Below, piece by piece: positions 21,130 through 31,889 of a DNA stretch of 64,000 nt. Numbering within the stretch: the stretch's first letter is position 1; each line of letters opens with the position of its first letter. The notes beneath the pieces were generated by a model. That model ran no database searches. It had not been told where the DNA came from and saw only the letters and a list, made by a program, of their open reading frames with translations. Source of the DNA: Closterium sp. NIES-65 (Eukaryota; Streptophyta; Zygnematophyceae; Desmidiales; Closteriaceae); contig CANXME010001258.1 in assembly GCA_948144175.1 (NCBI GenBank), forward strand, positions 3,085,001 through 3,149,000, given 5' to 3'. A program made the position numbers and the translations under genes.

Positions 21130-22094
21130 CAGCAAGAGTAAGCATGGGGGTATTTATATATATATATATATCACAATACAAGCAAAGTCACGTAGTGAGC
21201 AAGTGAGACAAAATAGGCACAAGGCCTAAAGTAGTACAAAAACGCTGATGATCACCAAGAGGAAGTGCCTTGGTGAATATATCAGCAGTGTTGGCCCGAG
21301 TGGCCACATAAGCAAGACGAAACTAACCACGCTGCTGCAACTTTCAAGCAAGGAAGTAACGCAGAGCGATGTGCTTCGTTCTGTGCTCAAGTCTGTGCTC
21401 CTAACACAAGGCAATAGTGGCCTTGTTGTCTACGTACAGAACTGGAGAAAAACGAGGCCGCTCTCCCAAGTCGGTCAGCAGGTAGGTGAACCAGCGTAAC
21501 TTCTGTGCAGCCATGGCTCCCTCGTAGATCTCACCCTCACAACTGGAGCTGAGAACACAAGACGAGTGGGTACACCGCCAAGAAATAGGGCCGCAGCCAA
21601 GGCTGAAAGTGTTAACCCTGTGACGACCGCTGCATAGCCAGGTCGTCAACCCAAGACGTGCCTCAGTGTCCAGTGAGGACAAATGGACCTCGTTCTCCAA
21701 GCACGAGCCCCATGCCCGATGTACTGCACAAGTAGCGCAACACCCTCTTAGCAGCCTCCCGGTGCTCTTGCCGGTGTCTCCCGGGCGCAACATAGCGTGC
21801 CAGGATTCTAAGAGGGTAGGCAAGGTCAGGTCGAGTGCAGGTCATCAGGTACATGAGGCAGCCCACAAGCTCTGGATACGGACCAGTCGGCTCTACGGAC
21901 TCATCCGAAGGTGGAGCTGAGAGCGAATGACCGGTAGGTAGAGGAGTGGACTGTGGCGAGGACCAAGTTAAGCCGAATCGCTGAAGGACCAGCTGCACCA
22001 TGTGTGACTGAGTCAGGGTGATGGTGTGCCGTGCTCTGTCCCGAGTGATCTGCAAGCCAAGGTAACTGCACAGCTCACCCAGGTCTGTGCACGT
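21130..22094 (-). pseudogene. Copia Z, 3' part (RT end, RNase H)
   Basis: This minus-strand RNase H region runs from QITRDRARHTITLTQSH at 22055 through YPLRILARYVAPGRH and LYVDNKATIALC, with frameshifts near 21670 and 21400. It is the continuation of 29196-30378: copia-1 splits the codons for KKHTC-TDLGEL. No 3' LTR remains. Confidence 0.88.
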
Positions 22095-22226
22095 TGTGAA
22101 ATTGAGAACGAGGATGAATGAACTATGAGCGAAGTGGGTACAAGTACAAACCCTAATTGTGTTGTACCCCCTATGGGATACCCCACTATAGCCTACACAA
22201 AAGCATAAGCTCTAATGTTCTGACAC
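22095..22226 (-). repeat. Copia-1 3' LTR
   Basis: 132 bp; minus strand TGTCAGAACATTAGAG to CAATTTCACA. It contains the shared core TATAGTGGGGTATCCCATAG. Confidence 0.93.
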
Positions 22227-22437
22227 ACCCCCATAGGCAAAGTGGGGGAGAACAAGGGGTCACAAGACCAGTCAAGCAAAGCAGAGCAAAGCAAGCTCAG
22301 GGTGGATCACAATGTCACCACACAATCTGAGCACAAGGTCAAGGCCACAAGGCTAGTTCACATGCAGGAGGAGACATATATATATAAGTCTAAACAAGCA
22401 AGAGCAGGCATATATATATGCAAGAGTACAAGTAAGG

Positions 22438-24700
22438 TCAAGAGGTGAGCAAGTGATGCAAGACTGGGACAAGTCCCAGCTGAGTACAGAAACGCTGATG
22501 ATCACAAGGCGGAAGTGCCTTGGTGAAAACATCAGCAGTGTTGGCCTCAGAGGCCACGTACGCAAGTCGTAACTGACCACGCTGCTGCAGCTCACGAGCA
22601 AGAAAGTAGCGGAGAGCAATGTGCTTCGTTCTGTGCTCCAGGCGCTGCTCTCGACACAAGGCCAGCATGGCCTTGTTGTCTACGTACAGCACTGGAGGAG
22701 AACGAGGCGGCTCTCCAAGGTCAGTCAGTAGGTAGGTGAGCCAGCGAAGCTCCTGAGCAGCCATGGCCCCGGCGTAGATCTCAGCCTCACAACTGGAGCC
22801 GAGAACAGAAGACGAGCGAGTAGCCCGCCACGAAACAGAGCCGGAACCAAGGCTGAAGGTGTAACCATGCGACGACCGCTGCGTAGCCTGGTCGTCGGCC
22901 CAAGAAGCGTCCGCGTGCCCAGTGAGGACCACTGGACTCCGCCCTCCAAGCACTAGCCCCATGCCCGACGTACTGCACAAGTAGCGCAACACCCTCTTTG
23001 CTGCAGCCATGTGCTCTGGTCGGTGTCTCCCAGGAGCAACATAGCGTGCCAAGATGCTAAGAGGGTATGCAAGGTCAGGTCGAGTGCAGGTCATCAGGTA
23101 CATGAGGCAGCCAACAAGCTCTGGGTACGGGCCACTCGACTCTACGGACTCATCCGAAGGCAGAGCTGAGAGCGAGTGGTGAGTAGACAGAGGAGTGGCC
23201 TGAGGCGAGGAGTACGTGAAGCCGAAGCGCTGAAGGACCTGCTGCACCATGTGTGACTGAGTCAAGGTAATGGTGCGGCGTGCTCTTTCCCGAGTGATCT
23301 GCAAGCCAAGGTAGCTGCGCAGTTCACCCAGGTTTGTGCACGTGTGTCTCTTCTACAGCTCGGACTTCACGTAGGCGAGTCCAGCAGTGTCCGCTGTGGC
23401 AAAGACCAAGTCGTCGACGTACACGAGGATGTAGAACGGCGGCAAAGAAGTGTCGGTGCGCACAAACAACGACGGGTCAGCAGTAGAGGGAGCAAACCCA
23501 AGAGCCTCAAGCGTAGTCCTCAGTGTGTCGTGCCACTCACGTGGTGCCTGGCGGAGACCGTAGACTGGCCGTCGGAGGCTCCAGTGGGTGCCAGGAGGGA
23601 AAGTCCCAGTGAAGCCAGGTGGACGGCGCAGCCAGATCTCCTCGTGCAGGCTACCCTACAAGAAAGCAGTGCTGAATTCAAGAGAGTGGAGCTCGTAGTC
23701 GCGCTAAGCGGCTATGTGCAGCAGCACCCGAAGAGTGGTCATCTTCGGGGTGGGAGAGAAGGTCTGAAAGTAGTCAACTCCCTGCCGCTGACTGAAGCCA
23801 CGAGCCACGTACCGCGCCTTGAAGACAGGTGGAGAGCACGGCGGCCGCTTCACCCTGAAGATCCACATCCCACTGACGATGTTCGCCCCAGGAGGGGGAA
23901 CCGCGTCAACGTAGGTGCCTGTGGACTTCCACGAAGCCATCTCTGCATCCATAGCTGCCTGCCACTAAGAGGAGTAGGGACCCTCTACGGCCTCCGCGTA
24001 AGAGCGCGGAGTCGGGATGTCTAGTGCATCCGGGTCTCCCTCAGGGGCAAGCAGTACAGACGCGAGATGAGGTGAAGCAGCAGCCAGACACTGAAACTCC
24101 TCCTGCCTGTCCTCAAGGACGTCCGTGCCAAGAGCACACTCACCCCTGACGGACGGAGGACAGACAGACTCAGACTCAGCGACAAGACTAGCAGCGTAGT
24201 CTAGACGACAGCGAGCAGCGAAGTCGACGAGCTCAGCAACAAGAGCAGACGCAGCAGTGGACTCAAAGGAGGGGTCAGTGACAACAGTAGCAAGGAGACG
24301 CGTGACAGTAGGACTGGCAGCACGAAGAGAGTCCGACTCCGGGTCGTCAAGCGCAGGAAGAGAGGACTCAGGAGGAGAGGGCAAAGGGGCACGCAGAGGA
24401 GCATTGGACAGACGCAGAGACATCCGGTGCGTGCCAGGGACAGGAGGAGGACGCTGACGCGAACTGCGACCACTAGTGCGAGCAGCACGAACAGGCGACG
24501 CAGGACGAGACGCAGGCTCACGACGCTCAGCAAGACCACTAGTAGGACCAGTGTACGGAGACGAAGAAGGCAGTGGGGAGGCCGGCGGTAACTGTGACTG
24601 CGACTGGACAGGCGGTGGACCCTCTAAGAGAGGAGGAAGACCAAGAACCTGCTGAAGGAGCGGAACGAAGTACAGTCGAGGCACCAGACACAGCAGGGAC
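22438..24700 (-). pseudogene. Copia-1 linker, RT and RNase H
   Basis: The linker and RT frame (25377-23965) ends at a TAG for Gln (SS-stop-WQ). Further in-frame TAGs replace Gln at 23704, 23656 and 23353. RT keeps MWIFRVKRPP, QGVDYFQTFSPTPKM and FYILVYVDDLVFATAD. RNase H (23304-22438) is fully open, with TGHADASWADD, SSCEAEIYAGAMAAQE, VDNKAMLALC and the C-terminal ANTADVFTKALP. The stops make RT non-functional unless suppressed. Confidence 0.9.
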
Positions 24701-27385
24701 AGCACCAGCACCCTCAGCACCTCCGGCACCACCAGCGCCAACAGCACCTCCAGCGGCAGGACCTCCAGTAGCGCTAGCAGTACCCGCAGCACGACCACCA
24801 CCAGGACGTACAGTAGTAGTCTCAGAACCAACACCCTCAGCAGCTCCAGCTCCAGGCGGACCCGCAGGCCCAGCAGCTTCGGGACCGGCGGCACCAGCAC
24901 CCTCAGCGGCTGAAGAAGCGCCAGCTCCAGCAGTACGCCTCCAGCGGCGAGCAAACCACTCACGCAGCTCCTGTGGAGAGAGTGGCTCCCGCCGAGACGA
25001 AACACCCGGAGAACCTCCAGGCCGAGTACCGTCAGACGCCACAAGGGGAGGTCCAGTGGCCGCAGGCTCCACACCTCCAGGCTCAGCAGCCCCAGACGCA
25101 GCACCCCCAGGCTCAGCACCCCCAGGCTCAGCACCCACGCGCGCAGCACCCTCAGAGTCAGCACCCCCAGGCTCAGCACCCCCAGAGGCAGCACCCCCAG
25201 GCTCCGCACCCCCAGGCTTAGCACCCCCAGGCTCAGCACCCCCAGACTCAGCACCCCCAGGCTCAGCACCCCTAGACTCAGCACCCCGAGAGTCAGCACC
25301 CCCAGGCGCAGCACCCCCAGCAGTACCTGAGTCACCAGCAACCTCGACCGGCTCGACTGCATCGACCTGGGACACACCTGAAGGGGCAGGACCCTGAGGG
25401 GGAAGGGGGTCTACCGGGGGGGGACCTGGTACAAGAAAGTGCGGCGGCAGCGGGAGGGAAGGAGTGCGGTAGGGGAAGAGGCGGTAGAAGGGGACTGACT
25501 CGTCGAACGTGACGTCCTGGGAGGACAGAACATGACGAGAGGAGGGGTGGTAGAACTGCCACCCTGGGGCGTCAGGGGGGAAGCCTAGGAAGACACAGGG
25601 AGCAGCACGAGGGGACAGCTTGTCCGCAGACAGGTCACGGACAAACGCCCGAGATCCCCAGACACGGAACGCAGACGCATCGCCGACCTTCCCCGTCCAC
25701 AGCAGAGCTGGGGAGGTCTCCGGCCGGGAGACCCTGGGGTGAAGGTTGAGCTGATGCGCCGCGTACCGAACCGCAAACGGCCACAGAAAATGGGGGGCAG
25801 CCGCATGCATCATGGACGTACGAGCGACGTCCATGACCATGCCAATGCGGCGCTCAGCAATCCCATTTTGCTGTGGAGAGTCCGGAAGCGTGAAGGTCTG
25901 GCGGATGCCTCGTGCACGACAGTAGGCTCGCAGAAGGCCAGAGGAGAACTCTCCGCCTCGGTCAGAGTGCAGACGAAGAACAAGAAAGTCCGAGCCGAAG
26001 CTCCTCCTGAGCTGGAGACAAGCCGCGCGGATCCAGTCGATCAACACCTCAGTAACATCACCCTTGCTGCGCAAGGGGAAGACTGTGGTGTAACGCGAGT
26101 AGTCGTCAACCGCCAGCAGGAAGTAGCGCTCGTGACCCTGTCCACGGACGCGGGCCAGGCCCCACACGTCCATGTGAAGCATCTGCAGAGGAGCCTCTGT
26201 TGGGGGAAACTGGGAGGAGTGAGGGGCAGCCCGGAGCCGCCCCTCGACACAAGGGACACAGGAAGGTCCTGGCCCCGAAGGAAGGGGAGGGAGAGACCGG
26301 GGGAGACCAGAGACAAGGACACGGGAAGCCATGCCCCGAAGACGAGGCAAGGAGGGGTGGCCAAGACGGTGGTGCCACAAGAGAGTCTCGTGAGACAGGA
26401 GGCGACACGAGCAGGGGGCAGACTCAGGACCAGACCTGGACGCAGCAGCAAACACCTGACCCGACGTAGCTACCTGGCCAGACGCAGGGACTGGAGGAGA
26501 CTCAATGGTCAGGGTGTAGAGACTCGACCCGGGCCGACGCGAAAACGTGGCTAGGTGTCGGCCTGTGCGGGCGTCCGAGCAGTGGGTCCCCTACTGACTC
26601 GCAGGAGTAAACTGGTGAACCCCCACATCCTGCAGGCCAGCACCACTCACCAAGTTCGTCGAGAACGAGGGGAGGTACAGACCCGACAGGGTGCCCGAGG
26701 GGGCAGCCGGACACGGGAGGACAGTGGAGAAGTGAGCGAGGACAGGACCCCCAGAGGGGTCAGCCAGGGAGACTGCAACCAGCCGACCAAGCGGCATGAG
26801 TGTGGTGCGGTCTCGAAAGAAGGAGCGAGAAGCCCCTGAGTCAAGTGTGAAGGTGAGGGAGGCCGAAGCCGACGCAGTACCTGAGAGCGCAGCCTCACTA
26901 GTACCTGAGAGCGCAGCCTCACTAGCACCTGAGAGCGCAGACGCACTAGCACCTAGAGCAGTAGCCTCACAAGCACCTAGCGTAGCAGTACCAATGCCCG
27001 GGTCGGGCGGGAAACACCGGTAACAGTCACCCTCATCACTAATAGTCACAGCATACATGGCAGCAAGAATAGCATCAAAGTCAAGATCAAAGATAGCCAC
27101 GCCAGCCCTAGACAGCTCTCCCCAGCGGGGGATCTCCGTGGCCTCCGGAAACTGCTGACGCCAAGCGTCCGTCAGGCGGCCAAAACAGCGCTGGGTGGGG
27201 TGGGCACCCCCACACTGCTCACCCGCGCGGTCACCGGTGCGAAGGACGTAGGTGACGTCTCCCGCTAGGGGCAGACGTCGCACCGACCGACTCAAGACCA
27301 ACGAGGTCGGCCGCAGCGGCAGAGGCGACAGAGGGCAAGAGAGAGGAAGGAGAACACCCCTCAAAGATGGGGGCGCGGGGGTCAC
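24539..27385 (-). pseudogene. Copia-1 gag end, protease, integrase and linker
   Basis: The frame from 27385 carries a Cys/His cluster (CGGAHPTQRCF) and the protease motif TLDSGASRSFF, and stops at 26591 with TAG. The following frame (26455-24539, 638 aa) begins at the pre-integrase HHRLGHP. It holds all three integrase acidic residues: MDVWGLA, LHSDRGGEF and QQNGIAERR. The rest is a repeat linker of GGAEPGGAEPGG type and a Gly/Ala-rich segment. A frameshift near 24700 separates it from the RT frame. Confidence 0.9.
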
Positions 27386-28019
27386 CTCGAGAGGCTCCTA
27401 CAGCGACGATGCTCTTCTCCGCTGCTAGGAGGGCCTTCTCTAGGCTGTCGACTGTGAGAGTGGTGGGACAGACCGCGAAGAAGTGGTCCCGGACTACACG
27501 AAGGGAGTTGGAAAGGCGGGTGACTAGAAAGTAGAGAGTGATGTACATGGGGGGGGGGTTCTTGGCGCAGAAGTCAGCAGGAAGCACAGCGCGGTAGCGG
27601 GTGTCACTAGTGCGGAGATGCGTAATGAGATCAGCGACTGTGGGAAAGGCGGCAAGGTCAGGGAAGAGGAAGGGTAGCATGAGGCGGCTCAGTGCAGCAG
27701 TGGCAGGGGAGGAGTAGCGCGCAACTACAGCGTCGTACAAGGTCTGAGCACTCTTGTACTGACTAAAGTGCGCACGCTTAGAGGTAGGGAGGTGGCGACG
27801 CACAGCAAGACGTGCAGCAGCATCGCGCGTAGCCCACTGGGAGCGAACAGTAGGGTCAGCATCAGCAGCAGGGGCAGGGGAAGCGCCAGAGGTAAGGTCA
27901 AAGAGAGAGAGGCCGTCTGCCCTATCGCACTGTAAGAACAGCTGGAGGTCATCTACCCAGACCTCAAAGTCAATGGCCCGACCCTCAGCGTCAAAAGTGA
28001 GGACGCTGGGGGTAGCCAT
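27231..28019 (-). CDS. Copia-1 Gag N-terminal and middle part, 262 aa
   Basis: The open frame starts MATPSVLTFDAEGRA and shows a gag capsid-like pattern: FEVWVDDLQLFLQ, then AHFSQYKSAQTLYDAVVARY, LPFLFPDLAAFPTVADLI and MYITLYFLVTRL. Gag forms the particle that packages element RNA. The frame shifts at about 27300, so the C-terminal Gly-rich and zinc part is read in another frame. The ATG lies just after the GC-rich leader. The homologous region of copia W (40863-41330) supports the start region. Confidence 0.85.
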   Translation of the reverse strand: MATPSVLTFDAEGRAIDFEVWVDDLQLFLQCDRADGLSLFDLTSGASPAPAADADPTVRSQWATRDAAARLAVRRHLPTSKRAHFSQYKSAQTLYDAVVARYSSPATAALSRLMLPFLFPDLAAFPTVADLITHLRTSDTRYRAVLPADFCAKNPPPMYITLYFLVTRLSNSLRVVRDHFFAVCPTTLTVDSLEKALLAAEKSIVAVGASRGDPRAPIFEGCSPSSLLPSVASAAAADLVGLESVGATSAPSGRRHLRPSHR

Positions 28020-28049
28020 GACGACAGACGCCTAGCAGTGCAAGCAGTA

Positions 28050-28970
28050 GGGTGAGGGCAGCGCAGTGAAAAAGAAGGCTCTGTGCTCACCAGGCTGGGT
28101 AGAACGGGCTGTATGGAAGTAGGGCAGCTCAGCGGCCGGCGACTCGGCTGCGGGGCGGCTCGGCTGCTCGGCGGCTCGGCTGCTCGGCTGCTGGGCGGCT
28201 CGGCTGCGGGGCGGCTCGGGTGCTCGGCGGCTCGGCTGCGGGGCGGCTCGGCTGCTCGGCTGCTGGGCGGCTCGGCGGCTCGGCTGCTTGGCGGCTCGGC
28301 GGCGCGGCGGTCGGCTGCTGGGCGGCTCGGCGGCTCAGCGGCTGGGCGACCCGGCGGTCGGGCGGCGGGTGGGCCGCGGGTAGGGCGGCTGGCGGGCCGC
28401 TGAGTAGGGCGGCGGGGCCGTCGATGTAGGGTAGGACGGCGGGGCCGCAACGTAGGGCGGCGGGGCCGCGAAGTAGGGTAGGGCGGCGGGGCCTCGACGT
28501 AGGGCAGCGGGGCCGTCAAAGTAGGGCGGCGGGGCCGCAACGTAGGGCGGCGGGGCCGTCGAAGTAGGGCGGCGGGGCCGCTACGTAGGGCGGCGGCTCC
28601 GTCGAAGGGTAGGGCGGCGGGGCCGCGACGTAGGGTAGAGCGGCGGGGCCGTCGAAGTAGGGCGGCGAGGCCGCGACGTAGGGCGGCGGGGCCGTCGAAG
28701 TAGGGCGGCGGGGCCGCGACGTAGGGCGGCGGCGCCGTCGAAGGGTAGGGCGGCGGGGCCGCGACGTAGGGTAGGGCGGCAGGGCCGCGATGTAGGGCGG
28801 CGGGGCCGTCGAAGTAGGGCGGCGGGGCCGCGACTTAGGGCGGCGGCGCCGTCGAAGGGTAGGGCGGCGGGGCCGCGACGTAGGGCGGCGGGGCTGCTAG
28901 AGTAGGGCGGCGGGGCCGCGACCGAAAGGCGGCGCGCCGGGCCGCTGGGAGGGGGGGAGGGCGACACTAC
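28050..28970 (-). repeat. GC-rich minisatellite leader of copia-1
   Basis: It has two blocks: CGGCTCGGCTGCTCGG-type units (28130-28350) and GTAGGGCGGCGGGGCCGTCGA-type units of about 21-28 bp (28370-28960). It lies between primer site and gag. A run of A/T (28980-28996) follows. The open frames here are Arg/Pro repeats without gene character. Confidence 0.9.
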
Positions 28971-29049
28971 GGGTCGCTAAAAAAAAAAAAAAAAAACGCG
29001 CGCCTCGGGGCGCGCTTCGGTGGGCCCAAGAAACAGTCTCTAGGAGGGG

Positions 29050-29195
29050 ACCTGCTCTGATTCCATGTGAAATTGAGAACGAGGATGAATGAACTATGAG
29101 CGAAGTGGGTACAAGTACTAACCCTAATTGGGTTGTACCCCTATGGGATACCCCACTATAGCCTACAAAAAAGCATAAGCTATAATGTTCTGACA
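29050..29195 (-). repeat. Copia-1 5' LTR and primer site
   Basis: The 130-bp LTR (29066-29195) is followed on the minus strand by TGGAATCAGAGCAGGTCC, the primer site. It differs from the 3' LTR by a few substitutions and two single-base indels. Confidence 0.93.
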
Positions 29196-30378
29196 CACGT
29201 GTGTTTCTTCTGCAGCTCCGACTTCACAAGGGCGAGTGCCTCAGTGTCAGCAGTGGCAAAAACCAAGTCTTTGACGTACACGAGGATGTAGAACGGCGGC
29301 AACGAAGTGTCGGTGCGGAGAAACAACGATGGGTCTACGGTCAAAGGAGCAAACCCTAGTGCCGCAAGTTTCGTCCTCAGTGTGTCGTGCCACTCACGAG
29401 GCTCATGGCGGAGACCGTAGACTGGCCGCTGGAGGCTGCACTGGTTACCTGCAGGAAACGACCCAGTGAAGCCAGGAGGGCGGCGCAGCCAGATCTCCTC
29501 GTGCAGGCTGCCCTGTAAGAAAGCTGTGCTGAAGTCAAGAGAGTGAAGCTCGTAGCCATGTTGAGCGGCAACGTGCAGCAGCACCCGAAGAGTGGTCATC
29601 TTTGGGGTAGGGGGGAGGTCTGGAAGAAGTCAACTCCCTGTCGCTAACTAAAGCCTCGTGCAACGTAACGAGCCTTGAAGGCAGGCGGAGAACCCGGCGG
29701 CCGCTTCACCCTGAAAATCCACATGTCATCGACTATGTTCGCCCTAGGAGGGGGAACTGCGTTGACGTAAGTGCCTGTGGACTTCTAAGATGCCATCTAA
29801 GAGCGCGGGGTCGGGATGTCTGGTGCATCTGGGTCTCCCTCAGGGGCAAGTAGCATGGCCACGAGATGAGGTACAGCGGCTGCAAGACACTCAAAGTCCT
29901 CGTGCCTGTCCTCAAGGACGTCCGTGCCAAGAGCACACTCACCCTCGACGGACGGAGGACAGACTGTCTCATACTCAGCAACAAGACTAGTGGCGTAGTC
30001 GAGACGTCAAGCAGCAAAGTCAACAAGCTCAGCGACTAAGGCAGATGCAGCAGTGGACTCAAACGAAGGGTCGATGACAACAGTGGCTAGGAGATGCATG
30101 AGAGTAGGGCTGGCATCACGAACCAGGTCAGATTCAGGGTCATGGACGTGCAGAAGAGAGGACGCAAGAGGAGACGGCAGGGCGTGCGTGGGGCAGCGCG
30201 ACACGGGGCAGGGCAGGGCGTGCGCGGGGCAGCGCGACACGGGGCAGGGCAGAGTGTGCGCGGGGCATCGCGACACGGGGTAGGGCAGGGCGTGCGCGGG
30301 GCAGGGCAAGGCGTACACGGGCAGTGTGACGCAAGGCAGGGCAGGGCGTGGGGTAACGCGGTAACTGCAGTCGGTCAC
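29196..30378 (-). pseudogene. Copia Z, 5' part (linker and RT; gag to integrase deleted)
   Basis: The minus-strand linker (30378-30007, then 29733-30026) runs into RT (29599-29216). RT keeps MTTLRVLLHVAAQ, FSTAFLQGSLHEE and YILVYV but has YVKDLV in place of YVDDLV, losing a catalytic Asp. TAGs replace a Gln (29644) and a Trp (about 29788). The leader joins the linker directly, so gag, protease and integrase are gone. An approximately 31-bp GC minisatellite (30180-30345) is the leader. Confidence 0.87.
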
Positions 30379-30434
30379 TACGTAATGGTGGGCCCGAAAA
30401 AAAATGGTCCTACGGACCTACTGCTCTCAAACCA

Positions 30435-30568
30435 TGTCAGAAACTATCAGGCATGAATAATTGAATTGAGAAGAATGTTGGTAAATGTGCTCATGCTAAA
30501 TTGGGTTGTACCCTATATGGGCTACCCCACTACAGCCTCTACAGCACAGACATGATTACAGTTTGACA
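30435..30568 (-). repeat. Copia Z 5' LTR
   Basis: 134 bp; minus strand TGTCAAACTGTAATCATG to GATAGTTTCTGACA, followed by the primer site TGGTTTGAGAGCAG. It contains the shared core GTAGTGGGGTAGCCCATATA. Confidence 0.88.
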
Positions 30569-30717
30569 CAGACATGCAATGGAATTTCGTCTTAAATAAC
30601 AGACCAGCGAAAATTTCCTGTCTGAACATCAGACGAAACGGATTTTTGGGTTTAGGCTTTTAGACAGGCCAAGATCCTAGCGAGAGCCCTGGTCGTATAT
30701 CACTGGTCTACACCATA

Positions 30718-30788
30718 TGTGAGAATCCCAACAACTAGACCATTGAGATTAAGGGGCATGTTAAGTAGCGGGTGGGTGCGCACATACC
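30718..30788 (-). repeat. TRIM LTR fragment cut at a TA by a pogo-like end
   Basis: The minus strand ends CAATGGTCTAGTTGTTGGGATTCTCACA, matching the TRIM LTR 3' end. On the left side of the LTR the match stops at GCGCACATA, where the pogo-like terminus CCGTATTCTCCCGGAC begins at 30789. Confidence 0.75.
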
Positions 30789-31110
30789 GTATTCTCCCGG
30801 ACAAAACACCCCCCCGTAATTGTACACCCCCGGGTAGCTTGTGCGGGGTGGGTGTTATGATAGACCTCGTTTCTAATATACCCCCTTTTTTGGCTGATTT
30901 TCTATAACACCCCCCTTTTCTTACAAATTCGTTATTATAGTCGTTAACGAGAAGCTGTAATACGGAAGAATATCGCGAAAATTTCCCCCCTCCCACTTCT
31001 TCGCTGTCGCCACGTGCAGGCGAATCTTCTGCTGCAAGTGGCAAGAGAGGTGCCACATGGCATTTTCGTGGGGGTGATAAAGTTCGTGGCCGAAACTCAC
31101 ATTCGTGCGT
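30789..31110 (+). mobile_element. Pogo-like DNA transposon end fragment
   Basis: It starts with CCGTATTCTCCCGGACAAAA, nearly the same as the terminus at 46321 read inward, and adjoins a TA. Short ACACCCCC and AACACCCCCC words recur in the first 130 bp. No transposase domain is visible; the minus-strand frame over it shows no known motif. The inner boundary is uncertain. Confidence 0.55.
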
Positions 31111-31217
31111 CAGACAATGATGTTAAACTGAAAATCAAAACACCCACATTGTCTAATTAATTAAACACTAACACTAAAATATGCCATATGTAAAGACCTG
31201 GGTATTGGTACCGTCAT

Positions 31218-31373
31218 ACCCCGGATATAAGCGCCACCCGCGGATAAGCGTCTGGCGCTTTTAATTGGCGTGTGGCGATTATATCAGGTGCTTTATTATA
31301 AGCGCATACCTAAAAGTCTTACGGATTATAACCGCATACCGGTGCCTTACATTTTATAACCGCCACCCAATTT
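31218..31373. repeat. Clustered ATAAGCGCATACC-like repeats
   Basis: At least four variants of one short unit (ATAAGCGCCACCC, ATAAGCGCATACC, ATAACCGCATACC, ATAACCGCCACCC) lie in the same orientation, with related TTGGCGTGTGGCGATTA in between. This may be the end of another DNA transposon. Confidence 0.6.
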
Positions 31374-31414
31374 TTTCTTTTTTTTTCATTTGAAGACCTT
31401 TTACATAATTAGTC

Positions 31415-31512
31415 TGTCAAACTCATATGCTGTAGTCTGTGTAGGCTGTAGTGGGGTAGACAATATGGGGTACAACACTTTTAGGTTTTCCTACTTGTAC
31501 CCACCTGCTTGC
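31415..31512 (+). repeat. Copia LTR remnant cut by element V
   Basis: It starts TGTCAAACTCATATG and holds the core GTAGTGGGGTAGACAATATG. It is cut at 31512, where the 3' LTR of V begins. It may be the 5' LTR of copia W, whose body reappears at 40868 on the same strand. Confidence 0.7.
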
Positions 31513-31889
31513 TGTTATAGTCACAATAGGCTCCAATGTGCCTAAAACGAAAGATAGAGTGCACAGCCGGATTTCTGCACAGCGGCTTCAAACTTTCATA
31601 GCGTTCTGGTCACAACTTCAAATGACCTGATTCAACTTGGATCTGGAGCGTCTGAACGTCGCCTACAATAGGCAATTTAGATTGCACAATTTTACCAAGT
31701 ATTGACGACACAGTGTCGGTTTGAACGAACGGCACTATGGCAGCCACTATAGTCTTAGAACACAAGATAGGAAGAGTTAGGAAGAGTTACGAGTTGGGAA
31801 TGACTCCCAGCTCCTACAAACCCCAAGAGCCGAGTTACAGTGATGTGGAACAGTGCCACACTGTCCCCAACCATGAAGGGTCTCGAAAC

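Larger units (their letters stand above)
22095..29195 (-). mobile_element. Copia-1, complete but mutated, nested in copia Z
   Basis: This 7.1-kb minus-strand Ty1/copia element has its 5' LTR at 29066-29195 and its 3' LTR at 22095-22226. The duplication CACGT is at 22090-22094 and 29196-29200. The primer site TGGAATCAGAGCAG lies next to the 5' LTR. The polypurine stretch CTATGGGGGTG precedes the 3' LTR. The LTRs differ at about five sites. It interrupts the RT of copia Z. Confidence 0.95.
8325..30691. mobile_element. hAT-type shell filled by later insertions
   Basis: The left end CATGGCTCTCGTTATTAGAC (8325) and the inverted right end (minus strand CAGGGCTCTCGCTAGGATCT, ending at 30691) form terminal inverted repeats. 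They are flanked by 8-bp repeats GTCGTAAA (8317-8324) and GTCGTATA (30692-30699), a 7/8 match. Both subterminal regions repeat CAGAC/GTCTG words (8340-8480, 30595-30675), as hAT ends often do. No transposase is visible in what remains. Everything from the TRIM at 8800 to the LTR at 30568 would have inserted afterwards, or come in with it. Confidence 0.65.

Noticed and set aside
23344-24024. Plus-strand 226-aa frame
   Set aside because: Antisense shadow of copia-1 RT; its residues mirror the coding strand.
28083-28967. Arg/Pro/Gly repeat proteins on both strands
   Set aside because: Minisatellite leader of copia-1; no conserved non-repeat residues and no gene context.
30700-31056. 118-aa minus-strand frame over the pogo-like end
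   Set aside because: It crosses the TRIM/pogo junction and has no known motif; probably chance.
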